Below, in pieces: positions 27,501 to 37,740 of a stretch of 64,000 nt of DNA. A program made the position numbers and the translations under genes. Below the pieces are notes generated by a model that was not told the DNA's origin, did no database searches, and saw only the letters and a program-made list of their open reading frames with translations. Position 1 is the first letter of the stretch; each line of letters begins with the position of its first letter. This DNA is from Schistocephalus solidus (lineage: Eukaryota > Platyhelminthes > Cestoda > Diphyllobothriidea > Diphyllobothriidae), in contig WEDG01006499.1 of NCBI GenBank assembly GCA_017591395.1, positions 158,129 to 222,128 of the forward strand. Reading direction: 5' to 3'.

Positions 27501-28401
27501 TTCATTTTGCTTTTTCATTTATTATTCCTTAAAGAAATTCTAACCATGCTTGGCTTGGTTTTATGTAAACGGTTTCACTAGGCAATTACAACCTTGAAAA
27601 AAGATTTCAATGAAACCAAACCTTTCAACTCAAATAATGGACAAAAAACGATGCAATGTAAAATATTTCAAGAAAACGCGAAAAGGTATCACCTGTATAC
27701 TAAGATATCTTTTAACATCGAAAAATTGCATTTTAAACTGACAGTCGCATAACTGTTTTGCGTAAATAAGCAAAAAACTGTGGGTTTCAACTATTCAAAG
27801 TAGATATACTTATAAAAGTATGTTTTTTTACAAAAGTAAATGTGATTAAAACATTATAATAAATGTTGATTTCCCAATCAGTCATCGAAATTTGAACATC
27901 GCAAAAAATGAAAAAAACAAGAGGCCATGTTTTATAATAAACATTTTGAATTTATTTTAAAAAAATTTGTTGTACAAGTACCACTGAGGTCAAATAGATC
28001 ACGATAAAAGTAGCTCCTTCATCCTACTTCAGCACACTTAGGAGAGAAACAACAATACCTGAATTGAGGGTTTTAAGTGTTAACATATAATTTAACAAAG
28101 AACATATTAGGAATATCATGTAGTTTTTATATTTTTCATATGATACGTTTTTCATAAACTCTGAAAAATAGACATGACACGCTTCAGGCTGCTACTCATC
28201 TCGTAGATTATGCAAGTGTTGTTGTTTAATCTTGGCATAAAAGGAATGAGTAAAGTAACAGTAATTCTGGACATGTTCACTGAAAAGACACAGTCTTATA
28301 TGGCTGATGTAGTATGAAAACAAAATAGTATTCTCAAGAGAGATTCAAGTATCTTCAATCCATGGATATATCTGGTAAAATAGGGCTTAAACTTCGTCAA
28401 G

Positions 28402-28776
28402 TATGATTATTTAAGCCTAGAGCCAAGTACGTTGAACCTCACACTCTACTTATCAAATCAGAAGACAATGGGGTTTTTTACCCATAATTTTGTTCTTGCG
28501 GACAGATAGAAGACCTCATTATCTAAACTTTTCAACCAAACCTACTGGCAAAGTGCAGATTGACATGAATTAATTATATAAATAGGGATCTCTAATTATA
28601 TAATTAATTCAGTCAATCCGTATTTTGCCAGCATATTTGGTTAAAAAGTTAAGATAAGTAGGTCTTTCATCCGTCCACGAGAACAAAATTCTGGATACAA
28701 AACCCCATTGTCTTCTGATTTGACAGGTAGCGTGTGAGGTTCAACGTATTGGGCTCTAGACTTGAATAATTATAAT
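28402..28776. repeat. near-perfect 375-bp palindrome (MITE-like) in intron 3
   Basis: Two arms of about 187 bp are centred on a GATC at 28,587-28,590 with essentially no loop. Left-arm words GTTGAACCTCACAC, TCAAATCAGAAGACAATGGG, TTTTGTTCT and GAATTAATTATATAA all recur reversed in the right arm with scattered substitutions. Such structures arise from foldback or MITE insertions. It lies about 100 bp downstream of the exon-3 donor in the direction of transcription, so the pre-mRNA would contain a long hairpin. Confidence 0.9.
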
Positions 28777-28879
28777 CAGTGTCGACACAGAATTGGGATA
28801 ATATTGAATAGATTGACTGTAAATGAAAATTTTTAAAGCATTTAAATCCCGGGCAATTACAAGCAAGTTTAAAACTTAC

Positions 28880-28954
28880 AGCTCCATGACGAGATAATAG
28901 GACTCGTCGTCTTCAAATACATCCAGGAGTTGCACAATATTGGGGTGATGAAGC
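28880..28954 (-). CDS. CaMK1-like kinase, exon 3
   Basis: A 75-bp exon on the minus strand encoding LHHPNIVQLLDVFEDDESYY and then LVMEL, the loop after helix C, strand beta-4, and strand beta-5 leading to the hinge. The acceptor is CCTTAG and the donor is CT followed by GTAAGT. The upstream intron is only 32 nt. With the chosen acceptor, exons 2 and 3 join as VLRRLHHPNI, which matches CaMKI length exactly; the AG 16 nt further upstream in the transcript would break the frame. Phases in and out agree with the neighbouring exons. Confidence 0.9.
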
Positions 28955-28986
28955 CTAAGGCCTTGCAAGAACTACGCTAAAATTAC

Positions 28987-29163
28987 CTTCGAAGGACTGA
29001 TATTTCATTTTTAAGTGACTCTTCGCGCGATTTGTACTCCATTTTATACCTTTCTTCGTCGTTCACTTTCTGTACGTTTTCTCTTTTACGGATACACTTT
29101 ATTGCTCTGAATTCACCGGGATTTAGTTTATCTTCCGCTAATCTGACTTCAGAAAATGCTCCA
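28987..29163 (-). CDS. CaMK1-like kinase, exon 2 (ATP-binding lobe)
   Basis: A 177-bp exon on the minus strand encoding the glycine-rich loop remainder GAFSEVRLAEDK, the beta-3 lysine in RAIKCIRKR, and helix C with its glutamate in NEISVLR. GAFSEV-LAEDK is characteristic of CaMKI. Between the beta-3 strand and helix C there is a charged stretch about 14 residues longer than in the vertebrate CaMKI I recall. The exon starts after ATTTAG and ends at AAG before GTAATT. The introns on both sides are 34 and 32 nt. The open frame continues past the acceptor to an upstream ATG at 29,204, but that part is the mini-intron and not coding. Confidence 0.92.
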
Positions 29164-29197
29164 CTAAATAATTTGAATTGGAAAATTATAAACTTAC

Positions 29198-29250
29198 GTT
29201 CCAAGTAACTCCTTTAGTTCATACCTATCAATCGAATTACCACCCGCCAT
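29198..29250 (-). CDS. CaMK1-like kinase, exon 1 with start codon
   Basis: A 53-nt first coding exon on the minus strand. The ATG is at 29,250-29,248 and the reading is MAGGNSIDRYELKELLG plus two bases of the next codon. Splicing over a 34-nt intron (GTAAGT to TTTAG) gives LGTGAFSEV, the standard glycine-loop sequence, so both the start and the splice are well supported. A short N-terminus before Y-E-L-K-E-L-L-G is normal for CaMKI. An AG seven bases before the ATG could be an acceptor for a 5' UTR intron or a trans-spliced leader; the sequence alone does not decide. Confidence 0.88.
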
Positions 29251-30271
29251 CACAAAGCTCAGAAGATTAACAGTCAAAATGCGTGGCGGCGTACTTAAAG
29301 GCATGTGATCATGTATCTGATCTAATAAAACAAATGCTTCAGAGTAAACTCAAATTCTTTTAATCAGATGCAGGAAATATGCATCTTCGTTTATTAGGAC
29401 AAGAATATAAAGTAACAGATTAGGAGATGGTCTTATGGTGAGTTGACCGTTTGAGTCCTTTGCTGGGAACCAGTCCGAGCTACTTGGCCATGTTTTCTGC
29501 ACTCTCACAACCCCTAAAGGTATTTTTCCGTGCATATTTGAGAGCCAAGGCATACATACTTATTATACCAGTGATAACATGTACTTTTTGCTACAATAAC
29601 TTTGGATTAGCACACTCACCTCTTCGCCTAAATGTTTTGGGAGCGTTGTGCTTCGCATAGCTATCAGGTTGAAGATATTCTCCCACAAGGGGCAGTAAAA
29701 TATGCACAACTTTGTTTATTTGCAAACATGTTCATGGTGCTCTGAAGCTGAGGATTCAGTAGCACAAGCTCTGCTGAATGACGAATCGGCCGAAATGCTA
29801 TCCATCGTTACCACAAGAAAAGGACGAGGGTAATGTTCAACGACTGTCATTTGCGCTTAACTTAATATGGTGTTCTAATTAAAGAAAGATAACCAAGTGC
29901 ACGGGTATGCTAAGGTATCTTTTGCGAACTGCCTCGACAATACAATATTCTATCTGTAATAAAAAAACAGGACGTGAAGTGCGTGAATATACACCTCAAG
30001 ATGGTGAAATTCAAACTCGAAGCCAATGCAAAGTAACATGTGATGCACAACATATTTCCTTAGCGACTTACGAAACAAAATTGAGAGCTCTTAGTTATGA
30101 AGCCTACTTGAACACGACCGATGTTTAACCAGCCGAATCTTTTATTATCGTTTCAGTTATATAAGTTAGGGCGAACGAAAGCGATGAGGATAAGCACATT
30201 TTGCAAAAAAATATTTCACTTAAACTAACAAATAAGAAATCTTATAACAGGTTACTTGCAGAAATATTTTT
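29251..30271. other. region upstream of the kinase start, no gene recognised
   Basis: This should hold the 5' UTR and possibly the promoter of the minus-strand kinase gene. I see no convincing TATA box or CpG-rich block. The open frame at 29,907-30,128 (plus, 73 codons) has a protein-like composition but no similarity I recognise. Confidence 0.4.
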
Positions 30272-30578
30272 GTCAGTTCAGTGTATTTGAGGGAAATAGT
30301 TTTAAGCATTTGAACTCCCTATTTGACACATAAGAATCGCAAGAATTAGAACCAACAGAAAGAAGTTACAGTCATGTGCGTGTAGGCAGAGTTCACTAGT
30401 ACATTGGTATTTTTAAGGTTTAGTAGTCACATATTACTCGTGCTGCTGCAAAATTCGTACATAAAGCCGATGTTTGAATGCCTTCACAGACTGGGACATT
30501 AAAACTGCCACATGTGCGTTATTCAAAAGTTCCACGACACGTTTGGAGAAAAATACTTCCTCAAATCCAATTGTCATT
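30272..30578 (-). mobile_element. family E non-LTR 3' fragment
   Basis: Homologous to 33,048-33,350 in the same orientation. It carries the tail region CTGAACTGACA, the conserved AAATAGGGAGTTCAAA block, and a decayed stretch for the reverse transcriptase C-terminal domain. It is cut off at 30,578, where the family C 3' end begins. It is non-functional. Confidence 0.7.
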
Positions 30579-32190
30579 TTAGAATGCAGAATTTATATTT
30601 GGTTGGCACCGGCAAGGCACTGTCTAAACAAACATTTGTAACGAAATAAAGTTTTGACAGTGTGTGCAGATAAAATGTTCAATTACTTAATAATGTAGAC
30701 AGAACCTGTCCTGCTAGGTCAACAGTTAGCGATGTTTTGAAATTAATAGTGAACTAGTAAAATAGGCAGTGAAAATAACTCCTTTCTTGAAAATGTAGGC
30801 AGAGTTCAAACGGCTTCATTTTCAGATAAAAGGTAGGACAAAAAACTGCTTAGGAACATAAGGTAAGGTAGAAGAGTAGGGTAATACTGCAGTCGCATTT
30901 CAGAGTAAGATAATGAAACATCGGCATTGCTCGTTCTTGATAATTTAGGCGTCTGAAACAAAATGTCACGAAAATGTGTCAATGAACTTGAGGCCTCAGT
31001 ATCTTAGGATCCATAATTGAATTCTGATGATGGTAAGTATCCAACGAAACGGGAGTATTTTTGACTGTGTACCACTGAATGTGTACGACCAATTGACTTC
31101 ATTGTTTGTATGTCTGGTGATATAAGGAGACATCATGGTTCATGGGCGACTCGAGGTAGCGAAAATATAGTTTCGAATGGGTCACTTAAATTCCCGATGG
31201 TCCTTTCTCCGAGTCATGGCGAAAGCTACAGGGAAAAGATGGGACAAATTAAAGGTTAATAGAATCAGGGTTAAGATAAATTTGCAGTCTTCGCTTGAAT
31301 GCGGATGGACTAGTTAACGACCTTATTTTAAGAGGCAAGTTATTCCAAAGAAAGCTATAACTAAAAGCCAAGAATAGCGAGCGTTTACACGTGGAGGATG
31401 CAGGAAGAGGTGCAATTATTGCAGAATTTATTAGCTTATAAAGAAGATTAGTGGGGGTAATGACAGAAAGCTTGGGGAGATTTGAGCTATTATGTAATCG
31501 AAAAAGCAGACAAAAACCTGCTTCCAGTCTCCTTTGCCAAAAAATTTTAGATTCGTTAGCTGGCGTCTGGTTAAGTAGAAAGCATTTGACAGAGTCGGAT
31601 ACAGGATTTTTTTGGGTATGTCTTGGGACATTTTCAATTTTTGAACGGCTTAATTCGTTCATTAAACCGAAGAAAGGACAGACAAAATTCAAGAAAGATA
31701 AGTATATGCATACGATAAAGTCTTAAGTTAATTTCAGTAAGATAAAAATTCTAAGAAATAAAGCCGCAAGTCTGAGCAGCTGTGGCCGTAATTCTATCAG
31801 CATGAAGCGAAAGATCTAATTAATAGATGGAGGAACAGTCCGTCATAGGTTAACTTTTAAAATAACAGGTTGCGGCAGCCTTACAGGCCCAAAACATCTG
31901 TAGCGACACTTAAACGGTGAGAACTCCATTAACCATGTGAAGCTCCACGCTGAAAGAGCGTCCAAGTCCGAATGAATTTGTTCTAGGCATTGTAGGCCGT
32001 AGAGTTAGAGAAGGAATACACGCATTTGAGGTCACCATCATAAATAAAAAAATTAGAATGTTAAACTATCGATAAAATATCAATTATATACAGTAAAAAC
32101 AGCAAAAGACCTACTACGGTACCTTGAAGGACACCACTAACAATCGGGCGAGCAATTGAGTATGAGGACCCCACTTAAACGATCTCTAAA
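30579..32190 (-). mobile_element. family C non-LTR retrotransposon, 5'-truncated copy
   Basis: This minus-strand relative of the plus copy at 41,400-46,656 covers the 3' part only. Its 3' end shows CCAAATATAAATTCT. It contains the ORF2 C-terminal part (31,249-31,692, with LWNNLPLKIRSLTSPSAFKR) and upstream reverse transcriptase remnants, including PIVSGVLQGTV near 32,120 and a damaged YADD-like IYDGDLKCVYSF. Several stops and frameshifts make it a pseudogene. It ends at 32,190, exactly where a family B 5' end starts. Confidence 0.85.
31249..31692 (-). pseudogene. family C ORF2 C-terminal region
   Basis: A 147-codon frame equivalent to 45,596-46,063 of the plus copy; PPASSTCKRS and SAFKRRL(H/Q)IYLN are shared. 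It is the region after the reverse transcriptase palm, with the W-N-N-L-P motif common in CR1-like elements. It lacks the catalytic domain in frame and cannot act alone. The opposite-strand frame at 31,451-31,726 is its shadow. Confidence 0.8.
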
Positions 32191-33047
32191 GGCACGTCGT
32201 TTGAAATTGCTTTCAAATTTCACCTCCTTTGGGTTTACACGTTTTAGTCTCTACATTCGTGTAGAAGACACGATGATTTTGAATATATCTTGAGTAGATT
32301 GTTCAGTCTCTAAATTTGGGAGTTATTTACGTGTACTTAACGATTCTGCGGCTATCCAAATATTTCTTCACTGATGATTATTCCACATCCAGGACATAAT
32401 CTCTATGAGAAATACAAGCTTCAACGTTCACCTGCTTCCAAAATTCACGCCAGTGGTGTGCTGCTTTAATCTGCTTTCAATAGGGGAAAGAGAAGTCACA
32501 ACAAAGGTTGAATCGTTGCATGTTTATTAGAAGTCTGACTGCTGAATACTATTGCACCCTAGCCCATTTATTTAAGAAGATTTATAAATTAAATTTATTG
32601 GAATACAATCCTAAGAGATATGGAAAACACAGACACTCAGGATTCATCTGCGCGGCGAAAACAATTGGCGGCGTGGGCGGGTATCCAACCCAGTTCACAG
32701 ATTCATGTGCTGACGCACGTAACCACTGCGCCACATTCTCTCGACAAATCGGCAAACAAATTTGTATCCAAAGAGAAAAAGATGGCAAAGACAGATATTC
32801 TGTTACTACTTTTCCTTTTGCCAAGCGGGCAAAAAGCCTGATAACACTAATGAATGTCACCTACGAGGACGAAAAGTGCATGGGGTGTTTAAATCTCTTA
32901 AAGAAATTCCTATTGATGGAGAAAGAGATAAGTAACTTGAAACAATAAATGGCCGATCTAAAATAGAAGATTCATTGTTCACCTGGAAAAAACACCCGTA
33001 ACAACGAGAATTTCAACCAAAGAAATTACGTGTACAAGTATAGCTTC
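32191..33047 (+). mobile_element. family B non-LTR copy 1, 5' part
   Basis: Begins precisely with the family 5' end GGCACGTCGTTTGAAATTGC, shared with 40,013 and, as GGCGCGT, with family A. The 5' UTR is followed by a broken ORF1 start: NVTYEDEKCMGCLNLLKKF and then MEKEISNLK, a CxxC motif leading into a coiled coil. It aligns with 50,541-51,380 of copy 2 until interrupted at 33,048 by a family E insertion. Confidence 0.85.
32667..32736 (-). other. antisense tRNA-like segment inside family B
   Basis: The minus strand reads GTGGCGCAGTGGTTACG (A-box-like), a short CACA/TGTG arm, then GGGTTGGATACCC (B-box-like). It is at the same position in copy 2 (51,017-51,084), so it belongs to the element and is not a recent insertion. 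It lies between the 5' UTR and the CxxC part of ORF1. Confidence 0.5.
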
Positions 33048-33590
33048 AGTTCAGTTCAGCTCAGTGTATTTAAGAAAAATAGGCTTACGCCTTTGAAATC
33101 CCTATTTGATACAGAAAGTCGGAAGAATAATAAGCAATGTAAAAAAGCTACAGTCAAGTGAATGCAGACAGATTTAAGTGGTACACGGATATTGTTAAGG
33201 TAAAGTAGTCACATAATCTTCCTGGTGCAGCAACATATGTATGTCAAGCCGATGTTTAAATATATCCACAGACTGGGACATTACAATCGCCTCAGGTAGG
33301 TTATTCCACGGTTTCAAGACACGGTTGGTGAAAAAATACTTCCTCACATCCAATCTTACTTGGGGCACACTTAGTTTGAATGGATGACCTCGGAGATTAT
33401 TCGTAGTAGCAAGTTGGAAAAGTCATCACATAGGAGGGCGTAATCCATGCCACGCACGATACGAAAGGTTTGTATCAAGTCTCCGCGCAACTGCCTATAA
33501 CTCAGAGGATAGAGCTGTTGGTTATTTAGGCGAATCTCATATGGCAGTTCACCTTGACCTCTTACTAATTTTGTGGCTCGTCGCTGTACC
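33048..33590 (-). mobile_element. family E non-LTR 3' fragment inserted in family B
   Basis: A 543-bp 5'-truncated element. On the minus strand it encodes VQRRATKLVRGQGELPYEIR, PLSYRQLRGDLIQTFRIV, then (after a frameshift) VRKYFFTNRVLKPWNNLPEA and VDIFKHRLDIH, ending in a stop. This is the reverse transcriptase C-terminal domain of CR1-like elements. The 3' end has AATAGGGATTTCAAAGGCG and a GCTGAACTGAACTGAA-type tail. The flanks carry a 4-bp CTTC duplication, and the empty site is present at about 51,382. Confidence 0.9.
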
Positions 33591-34200
33591 CTTCCTCATG
33601 AATACCTAATGCAAAGCTTTTAGACATTGCGTCTACAGAGCTCAGTAAATCAGAAAAAATTTCCTTCCTTCGAAAGGAAGATCAAACCAGTTCATGCACT
33701 TTACTACTGTCATCCAGCTCAGACAGAAGCAGTAATATTCTGGAGACAAAAACATATGTGGCGTCGTTACTTGACTATACAAAAAGGGTGAAGTTGAAAA
33801 TCTCTTCGAATTTGAAGGACTGAAGACGAAGAATTCGAAGTCAAAAAGGGCCAAGATGCTTTCACACAAAATGGGATCAAACTCCGAAAAAAGCTCGTTT
33901 TTACCCAATGATGCTCCAGCGGAATCATCGGTTTGTGGTACAGGATCAAAGTGAAGGACAAATTGACAAATTTCCCAAAAGGCGTGTGCCATTTACTTAA
34001 GGAATTTTTGATCTTATAGGCGCAAATAACATCGTCGACTAAAGTAGAATTCTTCCGGATACTGATGCCCTATCAAAAAATCCAAGCACCAAGGCACAAC
34101 ATCAACATTTCAACCGAAAACGCAATCTCATTATTTAAGGGGCTCCCGAGTCCACTTCTCTGATTACAAAGGAAAGGGTAGAACATGACCTCAGTCTTTT
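33591..34200 (+). mobile_element. family B copy 1, middle ORF1 part
   Basis: Aligns with 51,385-52,000 of copy 2: GCTCAGTAAATCAG, CAGCTCAGACAGAA and GAAAGGGTAGAACATGACCTC are shared. It is the degenerate middle of ORF1, with many stops. It is interrupted after GACCTCAGTCTTTT by the family A 3' tail. Confidence 0.85.
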
Positions 34201-34229
34201 ATTTTATTTTATTTTATTTATTTATTTCA
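34201..34229 (-). repeat. TAAAA-type 3' tail of family A
   Basis: ATTTT and ATTT units on the plus strand, equal to TAAAA/TAAA on the element strand. It marks the 3' end of the full-length family A insertion. Confidence 0.85.
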
Positions 34230-34724
34230 GTTTACAGGTAAGGTCAAAAAATATAAAAATTAAAGGGTCAAGCTGACAGTGAAAAAACTCCTGATCGCTG
34301 TTTCAGGTGTTTTCAGGAGAAAAAAACTGCAGCTTATTGAGTAATTAAAGTTTAGGACAGGGACGCATTAACACAGGTGCCCGGTGAAGAACTTCTACAT
34401 TCAGTGTAACGGATCCGGTATTCTGCACCAGCAGTTATATCGGCGAGCGGCTGTTCGCTGTCGACTGAGAAATAAGCCGATTTAGGTCTGCAGAGCCATC
34501 AATATTGCCCTCAGCATGAAGTCCGGCACAGGATTCAGAGTCCGTGAACGCCATCAGAACCGAAGAGAGCTTCCACAGAGTCAGCATCCAAAATTTTTGG
34601 AAGGTGTCCTGAATGTAAAAAACCAGTGACAGTTCGCGTAAACAAGGGATAGCTTTGCTGAATTTGATAGATCTAGGTAGCTTATTCCAGATCGCTATAT
34701 CATTTACCGACAAAAAACTGTCGT

Positions 34725-37430
34725 TTATCTAAATGTGCATGCCAAAGGAAGAAATGAAAATTCATCTCGATGACTGGTGCGCCGAGAGTGGTAGAGGTGC
34801 CTCAGAGATCTAAGAGGGTTAAATGTACGACTGTTTAGTAGTTTAAACAGTAAAAATAGTCCCTTCTGTAATCTGCGCAGCCGCAGTGGGTCAAGGCTTG
34901 TTAGCTCACAACTTTGTTGGTAGGACAGGTTTCGGTGTTCTGAATAGAAAACTCTTTTTGTAAAGAAGTGCTGGACTGATTCTGTCTTCTTTCGTTCACT
35001 AGCGTGCAGAAGGCTAAATAGAAACGAGCAGTATTCCAGACTAGGCCTGACATACATTTTATAGAGGCTGATACTAATGTTGATGGTTTTAAAATTTCTG
35101 AGAATAAACCCAGTAGTTTGGCGTGCTTTCGAGACAATCAGGGCGCAGTGCTCTGACAGATTAAGACTACTAGAATATGATATGCCCAGATCCTTTATAA
35201 CTCCGGGCACATTTAGATCGTGACCGTCTATGCTTAGGTGGGGCTGATGGTTGTCGCCAATAACCATAACGGAGCACTTTTGCCAAGAAAGTGAGAGGCA
35301 CCATGTGCGACACCACTGAGCGAAGGCCTGAAGATCCTTTTTAAGAGCTCAAGAATGATGTTGCGATCAACCGGTTTATATCGATAGGCAACTTTTAAAT
35401 CATCAGCGTACATAAAGGGCCTACCATACTGAAAACAATCAGGAACATCGTTGACAAAGAGGCAAAATAGAAGCGGGCCGAGCACGCTGCCCTGAATAAC
35501 TCCGCTACTCACATGCGTGGGGTTGGAGATAACAACAGAAATTTCAACCCGTTATGCGCGAGCATTCAAATAGGAAAATATTTAGTTCAGAAGCTTATTA
35601 CCTATGCCGAAGGGGGCAAGTTTCAGCAGTAGGAGATCATGGTCAACACCATCAAAAGCCTCAGTGAAATCGAAGTAAACGGTGTTAATTGCAAAACCGC
35701 TGTCTCTAGATTGTAGCACATGATCAAAGAAAGGGAACTGGCAAGTGTGACAAGACCTTTTTCGAGAAAGCAATGCTGAGCCGCATTAAGTAGGTTATTC
35801 TCTCTTAGGTGACGCATCATCTTGTCTTTGATCAAGGTCTTGAAGATCTTCGAGACTGCTGGTAGTGTATTTATTGGCCTAAAGTCGTCAAATGACGTAG
35901 GTTGGCCGTGTTTGGGAATAGGCAATATGTGCGATTCCTTCCATAAAATAGGGAAAGTTGCACTTTCAAGAGTAAGATTAAATATCTTTTACAGAAGGGA
36001 CGGAAATATATCGTTTGTATCCACTTTTAGAACGCTGACCGGGACGCCAGCTGGTCCTGGACTGTAAGATTGATGAAAACGCCAAATGGCTACAGTCACG
36101 TCCCAGAGGGTAAAAGCTATGGTTTCGATGACGTTACCGGTCCAAACCCGGATATTAGGAAAGGGGGTGACAGTATTTTCACTAAACGTTCTAGACAAGA
36201 AAGCATTGAAGCTATCAGCAGTCAACTTAGCGTCAGCTATTGGGTTTCCTAAGGCGTCTCGAAGTACGGGGTGCTGCGTTTTTCTCTGCACTTTTACTGT
36301 GCGCGAAAAGAGCTTCGCAACATTAAACGAAGGGTTTTCGGCAAAGTTTACCTCATCGGCTTGTCATTTTTCATCAGACAGCCTCTTAGCCTCTTCAAAG
36401 ATTTGTTGGATCAAGGGCAGGGTGGAGGTGTAGTTTGTAGATGAAAACGACGGGAGAGTCTACGCAGTCTACGGCGGAATGATAAAGGGAGGTAGACTTC
36501 ATCCTTGACATTAATTTTTTTCTTACGGGGAACGAAACGAGAAATGAGTGGACCTAGAACTTTGTAAAAAGTATCAGTACAACCATTCACATCCGAACAT
36601 ACAATGAAGTTAGTCCATTCGTAGCAATTTAGGTGTGTTAGCATTTCCCTCATATTTGCTGATCTGAAATCACGGAAAAAGCTATATTTTTTGGAAAATG
36701 TTTCAGCAGTCTCAAGTTCTAGTGTAGAAAGAACAATAGTATGATCAGAATTCCCAAGTGGATCTAAAGGTGACACTGACAATGGCTGACTACCTCTACA
36801 AAAAATAAGATCAAGTATGTTTCATCCTCGGGTGAGAAAATCAACTACCTGGTCCCACATGCTTATACCTATGGCCTCAAGTAGGTCTTCGAACTTTGCA
36901 GGACCGGAAGTTGGAAACCAGTGAACTTCAGGAAGATTGAAGTCACCTTCAACCAAGCAGTACTTCAGATTTAAGTCAGCTGCGGCGTGAAATGCCAGCG
37001 AGAGACAAAGATCGTAATCCTCGCTGGCATTGGGTGGGCGATGGACACTACCAACGAGTAAGGAGTAGTTATATTTTAGAACTACTTGGAGCCAACAACT
37101 CTCCTCTACCGTGGTAATTTGGCAATAGTCCAATGGAAAAAATGTAAGTGGTTGCCTAACATAGATACAGCTTCCTCCGCCACGGCCCTCGTCTCGATCA
37201 TTCCGAATGTAAGCGTAGCCTAGAATAGAGAGTTCGGAGTCGGATACACAGGGTGTTGCCCATGTCTCTGCAACTATTAAAATGTCGAAGCGGTGGATGA
37301 AAACCAGAGTCTGGAGCAAAAGCATCTTATTAAGCAGAGATCTGGCATTGAGGACGATTAGTTTAAGCGGGCACGTTTTTGGTTTCTGAAACGGGACAGT
37401 TAGGCTGTCAGGGTGACTGCCTTCGGCCAA
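34725..37430 (-). pseudogene. family A ORF2: endonuclease-reverse transcriptase, frameshifted
   Basis: In order on the minus strand: an EEP endonuclease (36,411-37,430) with LKLIVLNARSLLNKM, AETWATP, RGGGSCIYVR, VEGDFNLPEVHW and GNSDHTIVLSTL; then a reverse transcriptase spread over several frames (35,234-36,291) with TVYFDFTEAFDGVDHDLLL, GVIQGSVLGPLLF and the catalytic FMYADDLKVAY; then the C-terminal domain (34,725-35,267) with VRPSLEYCSFLFSLLHASE. Catalytic motifs survive but at least five frame changes separate them. It would have nicked DNA and copied its own RNA by target-primed reverse transcription. Confidence 0.9.
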
Positions 37431-37740
37431 AGAAATGCTCTTTTCACTTGAGCTATCTGTTCATCCCTTATTTTGAGATTTGCCTCGCCATTGGTCTTTC
37501 GTGTTTTCAGTTCTATTATTAGCTGTCACATTTTCATTCGCTCTTTCAACCCATATTCCGGTTGAAAAAACACTTCAGCATGCGGACCCCGCAAGATTGA
37601 TTTTCTCTGTAGCAGGAGCTGTGCCTGTGCTTCGTTTTCCAAGATGATTTTAAGAGGTCTTGGTCAAAGATTTGAGTCGGGTCTAGACAGAGCCTTCCCT
37701 ATTCTATATGCCTTGAGAATGTGAATGGACTCGCCGTCCG

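Noticed and set aside
29907..30128. Small plus-strand gene upstream of the kinase
   Set aside because: Composition is protein-like but there is no motif, no splice context and no homologue I can name.
31451..31726. 91-codon plus-strand frame
   Set aside because: Antisense shadow of the family C ORF2 C-terminal region.
32582..32860. 92-codon minus-strand frame
   Set aside because: Shadow across the family B 5' region and tRNA-like segment.
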